DNA from: Lineus longissimus
Lineage: Eukaryota > Nemertea > Pilidiophora > Heteronemertea > Lineidae
Direction of reading: 5' to 3'
DNA length: 64,000 bases
Assembly (NCBI RefSeq): GCF_910592395.1
Contig: NC_088321.1
Location: 2,482,001 to 2,546,000, forward strand
The position numbers were made by a program, and so were the translations under genes. Below the pieces are notes generated by a model. The model made no database searches. It worked only from the letters and a program-made list of their open reading frames with translations, and was not told where the DNA came from. Shown piece after piece: positions 20,412 through 31,296 of this stretch; position 1 is the stretch's first letter, and every line of letters starts with the position of its first letter.

Positions 20412-21885
20412 TACTAGTACGAGCACTGTTCGACACTTAAATTGGTGGAGTGCGTGTGTGTTTGGCGGGGGGGGGGGCTCTGACATATGTGAGTATGATA
20501 AGTAATAAGTACATTCATCAATTACATAACAGTGTATATAAGGAGTACCTGGCAGAGTGATCCAATATCTGTAGCAGTAGGCATGTTACAGTATTTTGTT
20601 GTCTGTCAAGAGTTACTGGTACATACTGTGGAGACGCTATTAAGCCTGTTGAACAGTACCTGTGGAAAAAGCCTACATGACGTGTGATAGGCCTACCGGA
20701 ACTTAACCGGCTTAATAGAGTAGACACAGTATATTATTTGTTAGGCAGCCGTTATATAGGAATGAACAATTCACTTATGAGGCAAACATGTACGTATCAA
20801 TTTTTGAAATCTGTATCAGGCCAGCTGCATAATCAGGCCATGATACAGAAATGGAGGATGATCTGCTCCAATAAATGTTGTGCTTTCTCAGAACTACTTT
20901 TTTGGCTCACGGAGCAAGGGGATCAAAATTCATATGACGATAGTACGAGCACTGCACCCCTTAAATACGTGGAGTGCGTGTGTGTTTGGTGGGGGGGGGG
21001 GGGTGGCGCTCTGACATCTGTGAGTATGATTACGATAAAGTAATAAGTACATTCATCAATTATATGAACAGTACTTGGTTTATCGCTCTGTCACATTATC
21101 GTGTATATATCTATAAGGAGTACCTGGCAGAGTGATCCAATATCTGTAGCAGTAGGCATGTTACAGTATGTTGTTATCTGTCAAGAGTTACTGGTACATA
21201 CTGTGGAGACGCTATTAAGCCTGTTGAACAGTACCTGTGGAAAAAGCCTACATGACGTGTGATAGGCCTACCGGAACTTAACCGGCTTAATAGAGTAGAC
21301 ACAGTATATTATTTGTTAGGCAGCCGTTATATAGGAATGAACAATTCACTTATGAGGCAAACATGTACGTATCAATTGTTGAAATCTGTATCAGGCCAGC
21401 TGCATAATCAGGCCATGATACAGAAATGGAGGATGATCTGCTCCAATAAATGTTGTGCTTTCTCAGAACTACTTTTTTGGCTCACGGAGCAAGGGGATCA
21501 AAATTCATATGACGATAGTACGAGCACTGCACCCCTTAAATACGTGGAGTGCGTGTGTGTTTGGTGGGGGGGGGGGGGGGGGGTGGCGCTCTGACATCTG
21601 TGAGTATGATTACGATAAAGTAATAAGTACATTCATCAATTATATGAACAGTACTTGGTTTATCGCTCTGTCACATTATCGTGTATATATCTATAAGGAG
21701 TACCTGGCAGAGTGATCCAATATCTGTAGCAGTAGGCATGTTACAGTATTTTGTTATCTGTCAAGAGTTACTGGTACATACTGTGGAGACGCTATTAAGC
21801 CTGTTGAACAGTACCTGTGGAAAAAGCCTACATGACGTGTGATAGGCCTACCGGAACTTAACCGGCTTAATAGAGTAGACACAGT
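20412..21885. repeat. Tandem array of ~575 bp units (satellite-like)
   Basis: The same points recur at 575-580 bp (for example gacacAGTatatt at 20724-20736 and 21299-21311). Units are near identical except for the length of a G run (11, 13 and 18 G). The first unit is partly deleted and more diverged. Open frames that recur in each unit lack domains and look fortuitous. Confidence 0.85.
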
Positions 21886-22050
21886 GGGTGAGGTCACAAC
21901 CAGTTTTACACCTGGTGTTGGGTGTTAGTGTTTGTATCACACCTAATCTGTACCCCTTAACACCGAGTGTTTGTTCACACCAAGGACTGAAGTGTTCCGT
22001 GTTGGTGTTAGGTGTCAGGTGTTTGGTGTATAGTAGTGGCAGACATTTTG
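21886..22050. promoter_or_regulatory. Left subterminal motif array of the Harbinger element
   Basis: Multiple copies of GGTGTTA-, GTGTTAGTGT- and TAACACC-like words in both orientations. Known in the superfamily: the Myb-like partner protein binds subterminal sites. Binding here is inferred. Confidence 0.6.
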
Positions 22051-22826
22051 TTTCCCACTTCAACAGCCTTTTGGAGCCGATTCCACATTTTACCCCACTG
22101 TGCATGCCTGAAAGGGGCTCCCAAGACACGGATCAAAGAGAAAGGTTGGTACTTATTAGTAACTGTCATCTTTTAAGCTGGAATTAATTCAAAAATGGGC
22201 CAAAATCAACTCATCATGACAGGGAATTCTCTCTACACAGGGCTATGTGTACACCATGTACTAGAGCACATAAGACCTATTCAGAGCCTGCGAAACTGAA
22301 CACTTTTGATGAATCTAATTAAATGAAATCAGGGCCTAATGGTAGATTTCACTCAGCCTGGATGGCACATAGTGACCAGACATAGAGTAGGATTCCAGGA
22401 AACATTACGAAGATTCAAGGAACCCATGTTAGCTGTCCTTGCTTTCCTTCCCTGGCATTGCTTTCAACTGAGGATTTACAAGCTTGGTAAAACAGCCCTT
22501 CAAAACAGCAACAGAGTTTTTTACCATGGGTTCTGCATAAGTGATAATAGATGCCGGCGCTGGGGTCTGACTTTAGGGAAAAATCAGAGCCGAGCCAAGA
22601 GCCCTTAGACTCGGGCCTTGCTGGTAAAGCCTGTCACTGAGTTATGCATCTACATACATAGGTTTTCTTTGTTCAGCATTAGGTCCAGGTCCCATGTTCT
22701 GCTCAATTTTCAGCCCCATTTTTTTGTCTTGGCTATGATTATTGGGGTAGGGCGTTTCCCCCAGTGCCACTTGCATTCAAATTCAGCTGTCAAATTATTT
22801 AATCCATTATCTCCACTTTCAGAAAA

Positions 22827-23669
22827 ATGGCAGCGAGAAGAATCACCTGGACAGCGAACAAAATAATAGAAGTACTTCAGCACATTATTGACAAAAGAAA
22901 CACTTATCTCAGATTGAAAAAACAGGGAAAAGCGGCAGAGTTCTATGCACTGATAGGAGCTGAAGTTGAACATGAAGCATCTTCCATAGAGAATTTGATG
23001 AAGAACCTTGGCAGGGATTATAGGGATGTGATTAAGAAACAGGCAACTTCAGGGGAAGGGACTGATGATTTTAACCCAGAAAGAAAGCTGCGAAATTCAG
23101 TTGAACTCTTTGCCAAATATGAAGAATATTATCAGTTATATAACCCAGTTGGTGGGAGTGTTAGGCCTCTTATGGTTGTAACACCTGGTGAGATATCAAC
23201 ATTTCCTGGAGATGCTACTCAGGTTGGATCTGGCTCTAAGAAGAGCACAAAGTCAAAGACCCCATCTTCAGGATCACTTGCATCCCTCCATGCCCCAAGT
23301 TTCCCTAGTAGCAGCACTAGTGCCAGGAGTATCTCACCAGTAGCTAATAGCAGTACCAGGAGTGTTTCACCAACCCCAAGCGTTTCTAGTCTTTTCATGG
23401 ATGTTGATGAATTTCCATCAATCTCTAATTCAGTTCCACCCACTGAGAATCCAGAATTGCCCACAGCCAAGAAAACAAAGAAAAATGATGACAAGCTCAG
23501 TGAGATGGCTCAAAATGACAGTCAAAAAGAGTATCTCAATTTGCTGAGAGACCAGAATGCAGTTCTACACACAATTGCTGAAGAACTGACTATGATGCGA
23601 ATTGCATTCTTCACTGTCAATAAGCTCAGGATTTCTGAGGCTAGCAATGATCAATCTGAACCTCAGTAG
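22827..23669 (+). CDS. Harbinger Myb/SANT-like DNA-binding protein
   Basis: 280 residues from an ATG in good context (AAAAATGG). The first ~95 residues, starting RRITWTANKIIEVLQHIIDK and including EFYALIGAEVEHEA, form the trihelix SANT/Myb-like domain. The middle (about 130-190) is Ser/Pro rich and probably disordered, followed by the basic stretch AKKTKKNDDK and a C-terminal helix. In known Harbinger systems this partner brings the transposase into the nucleus and to the element ends. Convergent with the transposase gene, whose stop is about 470 bp away. No frame damage. Confidence 0.85.
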   Translation: MAARRITWTANKIIEVLQHIIDKRNTYLRLKKQGKAAEFYALIGAEVEHEASSIENLMKNLGRDYRDVIKKQATSGEGTDDFNPERKLRNSVELFAKYEEYYQLYNPVGGSVRPLMVVTPGEISTFPGDATQVGSGSKKSTKSKTPSSGSLASLHAPSFPSSSTSARSISPVANSSTRSVSPTPSVSSLFMDVDEFPSISNSVPPTENPELPTAKKTKKNDDKLSEMAQNDSQKEYLNLLRDQNAVLHTIAEELTMMRIAFFTVNKLRISEASNDQSEPQ

Positions 23670-23711
23670 TTAGCATAGCACCCTGTTACCATTGTCATCA
23701 ACTAGGTTAGG

Positions 23712-23752
23712 CCATGGAGGTATAAATAAGAACTTATTTTATACCTCCATGG
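23712..23752. terminator. Strong hairpin between the two convergent Harbinger genes
   Basis: CCATGGAGGTATAAATAAG (23712-23730) is followed after a 2-base loop by its near-exact complement (23733-23752, one bulged base). It lies 43 bp after the Myb-gene stop. Could mark a shared 3' end, or be a small insertion; its role is not shown. Confidence 0.6.
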
Positions 23753-24136
23753 TTAGGCTGTGGGTTCAATAAGAGTCCAATTGTTTCAGGTCAGTTTTCT
23801 GTTCATTTATTTTAAAAAAATCAACTTTAAAAAATTGCCACACACAAGTTTCTGGGCAGTGTTAAGTGTTTCACAAATTGACAAGTAATTTTTTTGAAAG
23901 TTGTCAAACGACAAGCAATTTTTCAAGCAGGTTTTGCTTACTGATGTTATTTTTAAGATCATTGGAACTACAGGATAATTTTAATCAGTTTTAATTCTCA
24001 ACACCAAAGGTGCAATAAGTGACAAACATCAAACGATGTAAAATTTTGGCTTTAAATATATTTTTTGCACATTTTGTTTAAACTACGAGTCCAGTTTGTT
24101 CATTAAAACAGCTTAAGTCCTTTCGGCCAAGGACTC

Positions 24137-25078
24137 TTAAAGGAAATTGGTGAAGCGATTGTGCAGAACGCAAATACCAATCATGCACTGAGACGGAAAA
24201 AGCGGTCCATACTTTGCTGGAAACCTGTTTTCTTTAAGTTGACTGATTCGCCATTTCAATTCAGTTGCCCCTATGGACCTTTCTACTATCTGCCTCAGTC
24301 TGGTGCACTGCAAGTTGAACTGCAATTGTTCCTGTGGCAGATTATTCCCCACAAAAGTACAAACAACCCTGGGATGAACGTTTCGATATGCTGGATCTCC
24401 TAGAATTGCAACGTCTTCTGGCAAGGTGTCCAGGTATGCCATGAATTGCCGAGACCATTCGATTGCAGTCTTGTCATGAGTAGACCCTGGTATTCCACTC
24501 ACCACATGTCTAACACATCCATGTTTGTCCACAACGAGCTGGACATTCAAAGAGTCACATGATTTACCATGCCTCCCACAAAAGTACGCATCTCCAGCTC
24601 TATCCGGACGCTGGATTTTAACGATTTCACCATCGAGAAACATGATGACGCGAAGAACACGACCATCCACAGTCCTAAGTTGCTGGGCCAAGTCATCAAA
24701 TTCCTGATCCTGGGGCAAAGATATGTGGTTTGGAGATGAAGAGTATAGGAACCTAGCCACTTCATGCGTGTAGGCAATGACGGTGCTCTTGGCAAGTCCT
24801 ACAGAAAATCCTATTTGCCGATAAAAGCCTCCAGATGCCATCATGTGTAGGAATGTCTCAATTCTCTTTAAAGAAGATACAGGACATGCCCTTGGTCTGC
24901 CCTCACCCTGCCTCCATGCATGAAACTCGGTAGCAAGGAGCTGAATCTGTTGCTCAGCGAGCCTAACATGCTGTTCTATGGGTTCTTCAGTTTCTGCAGG
25001 CATTCTTCTTAACTTTGGTCCTCTCTGCACAGGGAGATTTTGCTGAAATTCTGCTTGAAATGCAGGGAAATGAAACAT
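24137..25078 (-). CDS. PIF/Harbinger (HARBI1-like) DDE transposase
   Basis: 313 residues, ATG at 25078. It cuts and pastes the element. DDE_4-type core: FLDGEIVKI (D149), ILGDPAYRN (D228) and VERSIGATELKWR (E266), with STHDKTAIEWS between the first two acids and HNRFTNFL at the end. An HTH-like segment (FYRQIGFSVGLAKSTVIAYT) lies near residues 85-105. Length is close to that of other members and no stop or shift is present, so it may be functional. No intron is needed to read it. Confidence 0.9.
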   Translation of the reverse strand: MFHFPAFQAEFQQNLPVQRGPKLRRMPAETEEPIEQHVRLAEQQIQLLATEFHAWRQGEGRPRACPVSSLKRIETFLHMMASGGFYRQIGFSVGLAKSTVIAYTHEVARFLYSSSPNHISLPQDQEFDDLAQQLRTVDGRVLRVIMFLDGEIVKIQRPDRAGDAYFCGRHGKSCDSLNVQLVVDKHGCVRHVVSGIPGSTHDKTAIEWSRQFMAYLDTLPEDVAILGDPAYRNVHPRVVCTFVGNNLPQEQLQFNLQCTRLRQIVERSIGATELKWRISQLKENRFPAKYGPLFPSQCMIGICVLHNRFTNFL

Positions 25079-25204
25079 TTTGCAGAATTAACAGAAGACA
25101 AGACAGTTGGTGTAAAGTGTTGTGACCTCCAATCTTGCTTGATCCCTAGGGGTTAGTGTTAACTCAAAAGGAAAATGAATAGAGATTTTCTGATCCTAAA
25201 CACC

Positions 25205-25400
25205 AAGCTGGGTTTGAGGTGTAACACCTTTGCCAATTTTAACACCTAACACCAACAACTGACACCTAATCCCAAAGATCACACCCAGATCAAGTGTGAT
25301 CCAGAGATCACACAAAGCAGGTCACAACTGGTGTTATCTCTGGTGTTAGGTGTTAAAATCAGGTGTTAGTGTGATTCTAACACGGATTGTGACCTCACCC
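25205..25400. promoter_or_regulatory. Right subterminal motif array of the Harbinger element
   Basis: Mirror of the left array: TAACACC, GGTGTTA and GTGTGAT words, plus an internal copy of AGGTCACAAC at about 25319, directly oriented with the left terminus. Confidence 0.6.
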
Positions 25401-25505
25401 AGTATATTGTTTGTTAGGCAGCCGTTACATAAGAATGTACAATTCACTTATGAGGCGAACATGTATGTATTAATTGTTGAAATCTGTATCAGGCCAGCTG
25501 CATAG
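25401..25505. repeat. Continuation of the ~575 bp tandem array
   Basis: Resumes exactly at AGTatatt, where the array was cut by the Harbinger insertion, and runs to 'ggccagctgcata'. More diverged than the left units (several substitutions). Confidence 0.8.
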
Positions 25506-25539
25506 ACAAGACAACCACTCGCGTGATATTTCAGCTGAA

Positions 25540-25960
25540 AAAACACACTCGTTTGGTTTTCTTATTTTATTTGACCTACTTTTCTAGGTCGCAGAGGTCA
25601 GTTTTTACCTGTGGCATTTTACAATGCCGGCACGTTTTGTAACTGCTTTAGCTACTGATCCCTAACTTGGCACAAAAGTATCACTTGGTGGCCCTGACTC
25701 ATAGACCGAACTGCGATCTTTTATGGTAAACGGTTTGGCCACCAGGGGGCAAAACGTCAAAAGTTATAATTTTCACGAGATTTTTATGGCAGACACTTCT
25801 AGCAAGGGGGAATCATGTAACTAATGGGTTTCTTATTTGACCTACTTTTCAAGGTCACAGAGGTCAAAGCTAGCTAAATCACCGAATGGTAGCATGTTTT
25901 GTTTCTATTTGAGCTAGAAGGTTCTAAACCATCTAGGGACCCTCTATTCATACCCTAAAT
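25540..25960 (+). repeat. Family A repeat fragment
   Basis: Contains two DR3-bearing modules (about 25590-25604 and 25852-25866), CCACCAGGGGGC at 25739-25750, and 'gcacgttttgtaactgctttagct', all in family A order. Confidence 0.75.
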
Positions 25961-26039
25961 CTTGGTCTGTTAAGACAGTAAGTATGGCTGCCAGGTGGCC
26001 ATCTTGTCTCTGTTTTTCTGTTTCGCGAAACGAAAGGGG

Positions 26040-26420
26040 GGGGGTTAAAAATGAAATTTTACAGAAAATTACTGCTGTAACTTTATTGTAAGAAAAGTCT
26101 TTTCACAAAAAAAAATGGGATTTGAAAAATGACATTAGCTAAAATTTATTCTTTTCTCTACATTGATCAAGGAAAGTCTTTTCACGAAAAAAAAAAGGTT
26201 TTTGAAAAATGAAATTATCTATAAAAAATTATCTTGTTTCTGTAGTATTAAGACTGGTCTTTTCTCAAACAAAATATTTCGGATCGGAAAAATGGAATTT
26301 AAAAAAAGTACTCCTTTTTCTTGCAATTGAGAAGTGGTCTTTTTTCAAATAAATATATCATCCCTCTAGATATTCATTGAGAAAGTCTATTCACAAAACT
26401 ATGTCATTTTTACTATTCAA
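26040..26420. repeat. Degenerate short tandem repeat, AT-rich
   Basis: Four or so imperfect units of ~90 bp, each with 'gtcttttcacaaaaaaa', 'tttgaaaaatg' and 'ttattc'. Confidence 0.5.
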
Positions 26421-26801
26421 GGTACATGTTCTTATTCAAGTGTGTGGTTTGGCCAATGTTTTACTCATCATTTTGTAAATATATCGTACATGAAGTAAAA
26501 GCAGTTGTACAAACAGTATAAGTCCAGTAGTCTTTAATAAATTATGATCCTTCAAGAATCAAAGGTGTTTCGTCTTAATTAATTTTAACATTTTCACGAC
26601 ATTCGGCTAACTAGTGCACAATGCTGAAAATGATGATGGATCGCTCAGCCATATCACTTTCCATTCAACAGAGGAGGAAAATGTTCAAGAAATAGGCGTA
26701 GATTTATTTTTGACACATGGCACTAGATAATTTACTCGAAAAAAGTCATTTTGAATATTCACTGGAAGAAAAGTAACTGAAAAACAGGCATTTATTTAAG
26801 G
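26421..26801. other. No feature recognised
   Basis: AT-rich sequence without coding or repeat structure that I can define. Confidence 0.35.
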
Positions 26802-26845
26802 ACGAAGCAACTTCTTACTTTTCACTTTTAGATCTTATTCCATTT
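26802..26845 (-). repeat. Detached copy of the integrase-core 3' end
   Basis: Inverted match, one mismatch in 44, to 3395-3438, which spans the stop codon and start of the 3' UTR of the integrase-core relic. Sequence on either side differs. Confidence 0.6.
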
Positions 26846-27034
26846 AGAGAACATTGATTAAATATGAGCACACTGCAATTTAGGATAGGATAGGTAGGAT
26901 CCTTGATATTGAGACCGACCGGTGAAAAAGTGCGCAGTCGTTGCATCATCATGGACTCTTTGACAAGTCTGGTGTTCTAGGGGCATGGATATATCATAAA
27001 GCTAGAGTTGAACCACAGTAGAGTTTTGGAAATA

Positions 27035-29214
27035 CTTTAATTCCTTGCGAATAAGAACCGATCCTGGCCACCAGTGAGGCCTAACTTGTCCCGCCCACGA
27101 CATGTGAGTAGGCGTGCTTGATTTTACTACATGAATAGGCTTCGGGAATTGACATAAAGGGGAATTCTTTATCGATGTCGTTGACTTGTGGTCAAATCGC
27201 ACCATGTTAACCCTTAGTATACCATAATGGGAAAGATGGTTACACACTGTTTCAATTTTATGCTCGGCAGGGTGACGTCGGTGAAGGAATTTTGAATGCA
27301 TTTTAACCTCTAAGAAAAAAGCAAGTTTTGCGGATGCCTGCAAGAAACAAGATTTGATGTGGTCATTTAATGGCAAAATGAACACTTCTACAGGGTAGCC
27401 CAAAAAAGGCAATGGCATGAGACGGCTTCAAGAAGCCTGCAGGTCCTGTTATTCATCAGGGTCCTCGACAAGGTCTTCCTCTGGCAGGTTAAAAAATTCT
27501 AGTCCCTCATCGACGTCCCCAGCAGGTTGTTCGAGATCTTCTGCCCCAACCAGTGGAACCCCACGCCCAATACCAGCAGCATGAAATGAATTTTGCACCA
27601 CCTGTTCGGGTACTTCCTGCCATGCGTCTCGGACAAGGCGTGTCACTTCTAAAATTGAAATCCTTGGACAATTTCCATCCGGCGTCGTGTGTTCCTGTTT
27701 CCACAATCTCCATAGCAGCCGAAGACGGACTTTGAAGCTGTGGATGACAGAAACATCCAAGGGCTGCGCAATGGGGGTACAACCTGGTGGAATAAACTCA
27801 ATAACACCGCCATTCTCAATGATGAGAAGGGCAACTTCTTCTGTAAGATGCACACGGCAGCGATCCCATATGAGAAGGAAAGGTAGATACCCGTCTTCCT
27901 GGTCGTCCTGGTCCTGATGCATGAAGGGGATGAACACCTCTCCGAGGTAATCTAACATAACATTTGCTCTCATCCACCCCGTTGGTGATTGTGCCACGAC
28001 TACATCTTCAGGCAGATTGTCTTGAAGCTCTTGCCATGCGGCTGCAGTTGGACGTCTGAAGGTGATGTGCGGGGGTAATTTTCCCCCTGCCATTGTGACT
28101 GCTAAAGTGACGGTACATCCCAGCCTAGGATTGCCCCACGAAGATTTGATATCAATCTGCGTTGCCCCTGTTCGGTTGTAGGTATAACTGCCATGGTTGT
28201 CAAAAAGGGTGAAAACCTCGTCTACATTTGCCACTTGATAATCTTCATAATGTTCATGCTGTTCATGCACGCTTTCCCTAAATGCAGCTACTAGGGCGTC
28301 AGCATTATCTGGCACCTGTCGGCTGTCCTTGGTCTTCCTTCTAAGGGAGATGCTGTACCTTTTCTTAAACCCTGATAACCAGCCATTTGATGCTGTAAAG
28401 TGAGATTTCCGTGGGTAATCGTTCAATATACGGGTCTGTTCTGCAATAGCCAATCCAACCCACCACTGTTGATACAGTTCCCTCGATGCATCTTTGATGT
28501 TGTGATGTGATATCGCCATTCCCAGGGCACGCCTCTCATCGAGCCAATCAGCTAGGTCTGCCTCCATCTCTTCGTATAGGCCTAAAAGATAACAGTTCAT
28601 TTTACTCTGTCAGCAAATCACTAAATTTGTTCTTTGCCACATTCCATGCAAAAATGCATCCTTCAGTTTCCCTTCACTTTAGCTGTACCCTTAATGTTCA
28701 GGGGGCTTTGCCATGGTTCCCTAGACTTACCAGTGCCACGTTCTCTCCACGCTAATTCTGAACCCTTGGCTTTTGACGATGCTCTATGATGATGAATGTC
28801 ATCCTCACTCATTAACCATTTCATCATTGTAGATTTTGGCAAACGGTTTGTGATGGCAAACGCTCCCACGGTTTCATTACCGGCATGGAAGTCAGCGAGA
28901 AGCTTTACTTTTTCGCGCAGAGTGTAGCGCCTGCGTCTTCTAGGATGTTCAGCCATAGTGCAGACAGACAATCCCAGAATTACCCTTCCTTTTATTCTCA
29001 TCCTGGTCCACATAACCATTTCAGCATTTCAGTAACTAACATGTCTCATTGCATCACAGAAGAAACCACAGATTGTGTCACGCAATAACTGGTGCTAGGC
29101 GTGGTCTCGCCTATATGCACATGAATGGCAAGGGCGGCTGTCGTATGCATTATGACATTGGTGGATCTGCCCAGACAAAAATGGCCGCTGGTTCTTATTC
29201 GCAAGGTATTAAAG
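27035..29214 (-). mobile_element. Complete pogo-type (Tc1/mariner) DNA transposon
   Basis: 25 bp TIRs at 27035-27059 and 29190-29214 (CTTTAATNCCTTGCGAATAA then GAACC) differ at one base, and TA lies just outside each (27033-27034, 29215-29216). The element holds one spliced transposase gene on minus. Size (2.18 kb), TA duplication and CENPB-type transposase agree with the pogo branch. Confidence 0.92.
27449..28956 (-). CDS. Pogo/CENPB-type transposase, two exons
   Basis: Exon 1: 28956-28731 (ATG at 28956); exon 2: 28581-27449. The donor (CTG/GTAAGT) and acceptor (TTTTAG/G) agree in phase, giving about 452 residues. Residues ~11-50 (YTLREKVKLLADFHAGNETV then FAITNRLPKSTMMKWL) form the psq-type helix-turn-helix. 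LADWLDERRALGMAISHHNI begins the CENPB domain, and GWLSGFKKRYSISLRR closes it. The DDE_1 core has NVDEVFTLFD (D196), FLLIWDRCRVHL (D315) and PPGCTPIAQPLD (D351), spacing D35D. No damage is seen. Alone it could be mistaken for a domesticated CENPB-like host gene, but TIRs and TA copies show it is a transposon gene. Confidence 0.92.
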
Positions 29215-29216
29215 TA

Positions 29217-30639
29217 TTTAGGTTGATAAGGTGCACATTTACTTTTGATTAACAGGGTATTCCGATCGACTGGTGGTCCAGGAAAATAGAAATGCATTTA
29301 CCTGATGTACCAGCGATAGCAGTCCTAAGGTTAGTTGTCCCCCAAACAAAACATGGTATTGTCAACGGTTATGGTTAGGGTTAGTCGTATACTCGGAAAA
29401 ATAGAACACAACGCCTTAATCTGCTGTTACAATAGAAAGCGGACTATGGTTCAAGGGGGACTTTGATCGCTTTCACACCGGTATATACCATGCTGTAGTG
29501 AAGGGCATGTTAAATGAATACAAATTTGCTGAAACTTATTAGGTATTTATAGTAGTTGTTCATTGGTCAACACAACAGCAATGTTTAAATTTAAATATAG
29601 TATGTAAATGTATTATACACAATTTGAAATGTTCAGATTCAATTACAAATTCCAAATAGTTAGCAAACATACCGGTAGGCCTTTAAGGTATAACATGTGC
29701 ATTTTTTCTTTTTCTTTCGTTAAAAAGGTCTAATGGCCCATCATATCAAGACAATGCGTCTTGTCTCTAAATCTTGTTTGCCTAGTATAACTCTTGGTAG
29801 TGAAATAGATTTCTTGCTGTTGGCAGCTGGAATGAACTTGACCATCATAAACTGTTCCTCCAAATCAGGATCTCCTCTGTACCATTTGAACTATGATTGA
29901 TTTGTTTCAGAGTTGTCATCTTCATACCACAGAACCTACATGAACTAACGTAAAAAACTGAACTGCTGTGATGCTGCGTATTACGTAATATATTGTTCCA
30001 AGGAGACCAGCAAGTATCCATGTCTCTCAGTCAAACGTCAACCCCTACAGTTTATGACAAGGACAAACAGAGTGGCCAGACTAAAATGCCGTTCTGCCAG
30101 AAAACAAGTTGGTAATAGCCAATAACTTTCTTGGATACAACACTGGCTTGATATATTATAGTGTTTGTGATGGAACAAGTCAGACCTGTCTTTGCAGGAG
30201 GTGTTGACCAAGAGGAGCTTCTGTGGTGTGCAACCAATTTGGAATCAAATTAATGTTTTTAAAGTCCAAGTTCTCAGTTGGTGTCAATATCTGGAGGGCT
30301 TTTCATGAATTTGATGACGGTGATTGTGATGTTTAGGCCCAATTCTTGCTCATCAAGTTAAAGTGGTCAAGTTGAAGTCTCTTTTGGCACCAGTAATGTT
30401 AAAATTGTCACTGGAAGCTACCATTATGGAGCATTTTGCCTGACTGATGCATTGTATACAACAATGTGAGACATGCAACAAATGACATGTAGAATATTGC
30501 CCTTACAGCAAAATATACTCAAAGACATAGCGCTGGCGAAATGTATACACTTGAATACCAAGATGAAACGTTGAATAAAAATAGAATAAACACTTTTATT
30601 GTTACAAACCACATTGAATTTTACAATGTAAGTGTACAA
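29217..30639. other. No gene recognised
   Basis: AT-rich sequence with stops in all frames. I see no exon-like segment or repeat border here. Confidence 0.4.
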
Positions 30640-30970
30640 ACAAGTGATATGCATATATAAATATTTTCGAAAACAAGTCACTAATATTAAAGCGCGATAT
30701 TGCACTTTTTAACCTTTGTCCCCTGGTGACCAAGTTGAGAATCAGATCAAACCGAAATTCGGTGTCAGAAGTTATAATTATGATGTAGGAGGTGTTTGTA
30801 CCAAATTTCAAGTTCATAGCTTTACAGGTTAAGAAACGTGGCATAGTTACACTCAAACGGCAAATTTACGCCATTTGACATCTGTTACATTAAGATTAGG
30901 TCATTTATCAAAAACCTGTATGATATGTGATGTATCCTTGCTAGGAGAACCTATTGTGGGCATTATGGAT
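30640..30970 (-). repeat. Family B repeat fragment
   Basis: Holds 'aacaagtcactaat', 'cactttttaacctttgtcccctggtgaccaag', 'ggtcagatcaaaccgaaattcgg'-type blocks, 'accaaatttcaagttcatagctt' and 'aagaaacgtggcatagttacact', in the order of other copies. Confidence 0.7.
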
Positions 30971-31296
30971 TTTAAGGTTTAGTTCTTTATCATATTTCCT
31001 ATGGTCCCTTTAAGGCTGTGCAGCAGACAGGCCTGGGTCGTTAAGATAATCCTTTGTTTTCCAGATAGTGATAAGGCTTGTGTTGGCATTGTTTACTGGT
31101 TGGGGATTTCACACATTCGTTACTGGAGGGAAGTTTGTATTGTTCTAGTATCATGTGTCTTGGCCTATCGTGTAGTGATCTAAATTATGTAACGGGGCTA
31201 TATTTTGGGCTGGGACTACTTGGGATGTTCACTCCTTTAGTATTGAATTCATTGTGTTCCTACTCCTCGGGGTAAGTATATAAACTGGGGTTTTTT

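Larger units (their letters stand above)
21886..25400. mobile_element. Complete two-gene PIF/Harbinger DNA transposon
   Basis: Ends are inverted repeats: GGGTGAGGTCACAA at 21886-21899 and its complement at 25387-25400. The flanking AGT (21883-21885 and 25401-25403) is single in undisturbed array units, so AGT is the target duplication. Inside are two convergent genes: a Myb/SANT-like protein (+) and a HARBI1-like DDE transposase (-), the classical pair for this superfamily. The ~170 bp beside each end are packed with GGTGTTA/TAACACC motifs. Confidence 0.92.

Noticed and set aside
20684-21043. Repeated ~119-codon open frame in the tandem array
   Set aside because: It recurs only because the DNA unit is repeated, and it includes the variable G run and has no domain.
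22010-22200. CRISPR-like spaced repeats at the Harbinger ends
   Set aside because: Words are short, degenerate, in both orientations and in a eukaryotic setting; subterminal transposon motifs explain them.
27449-28956. Domesticated CENPB/Jerky-like host gene
   Set aside because: The flanking 25 bp TIRs and TA duplications show that it belongs to a transposon.
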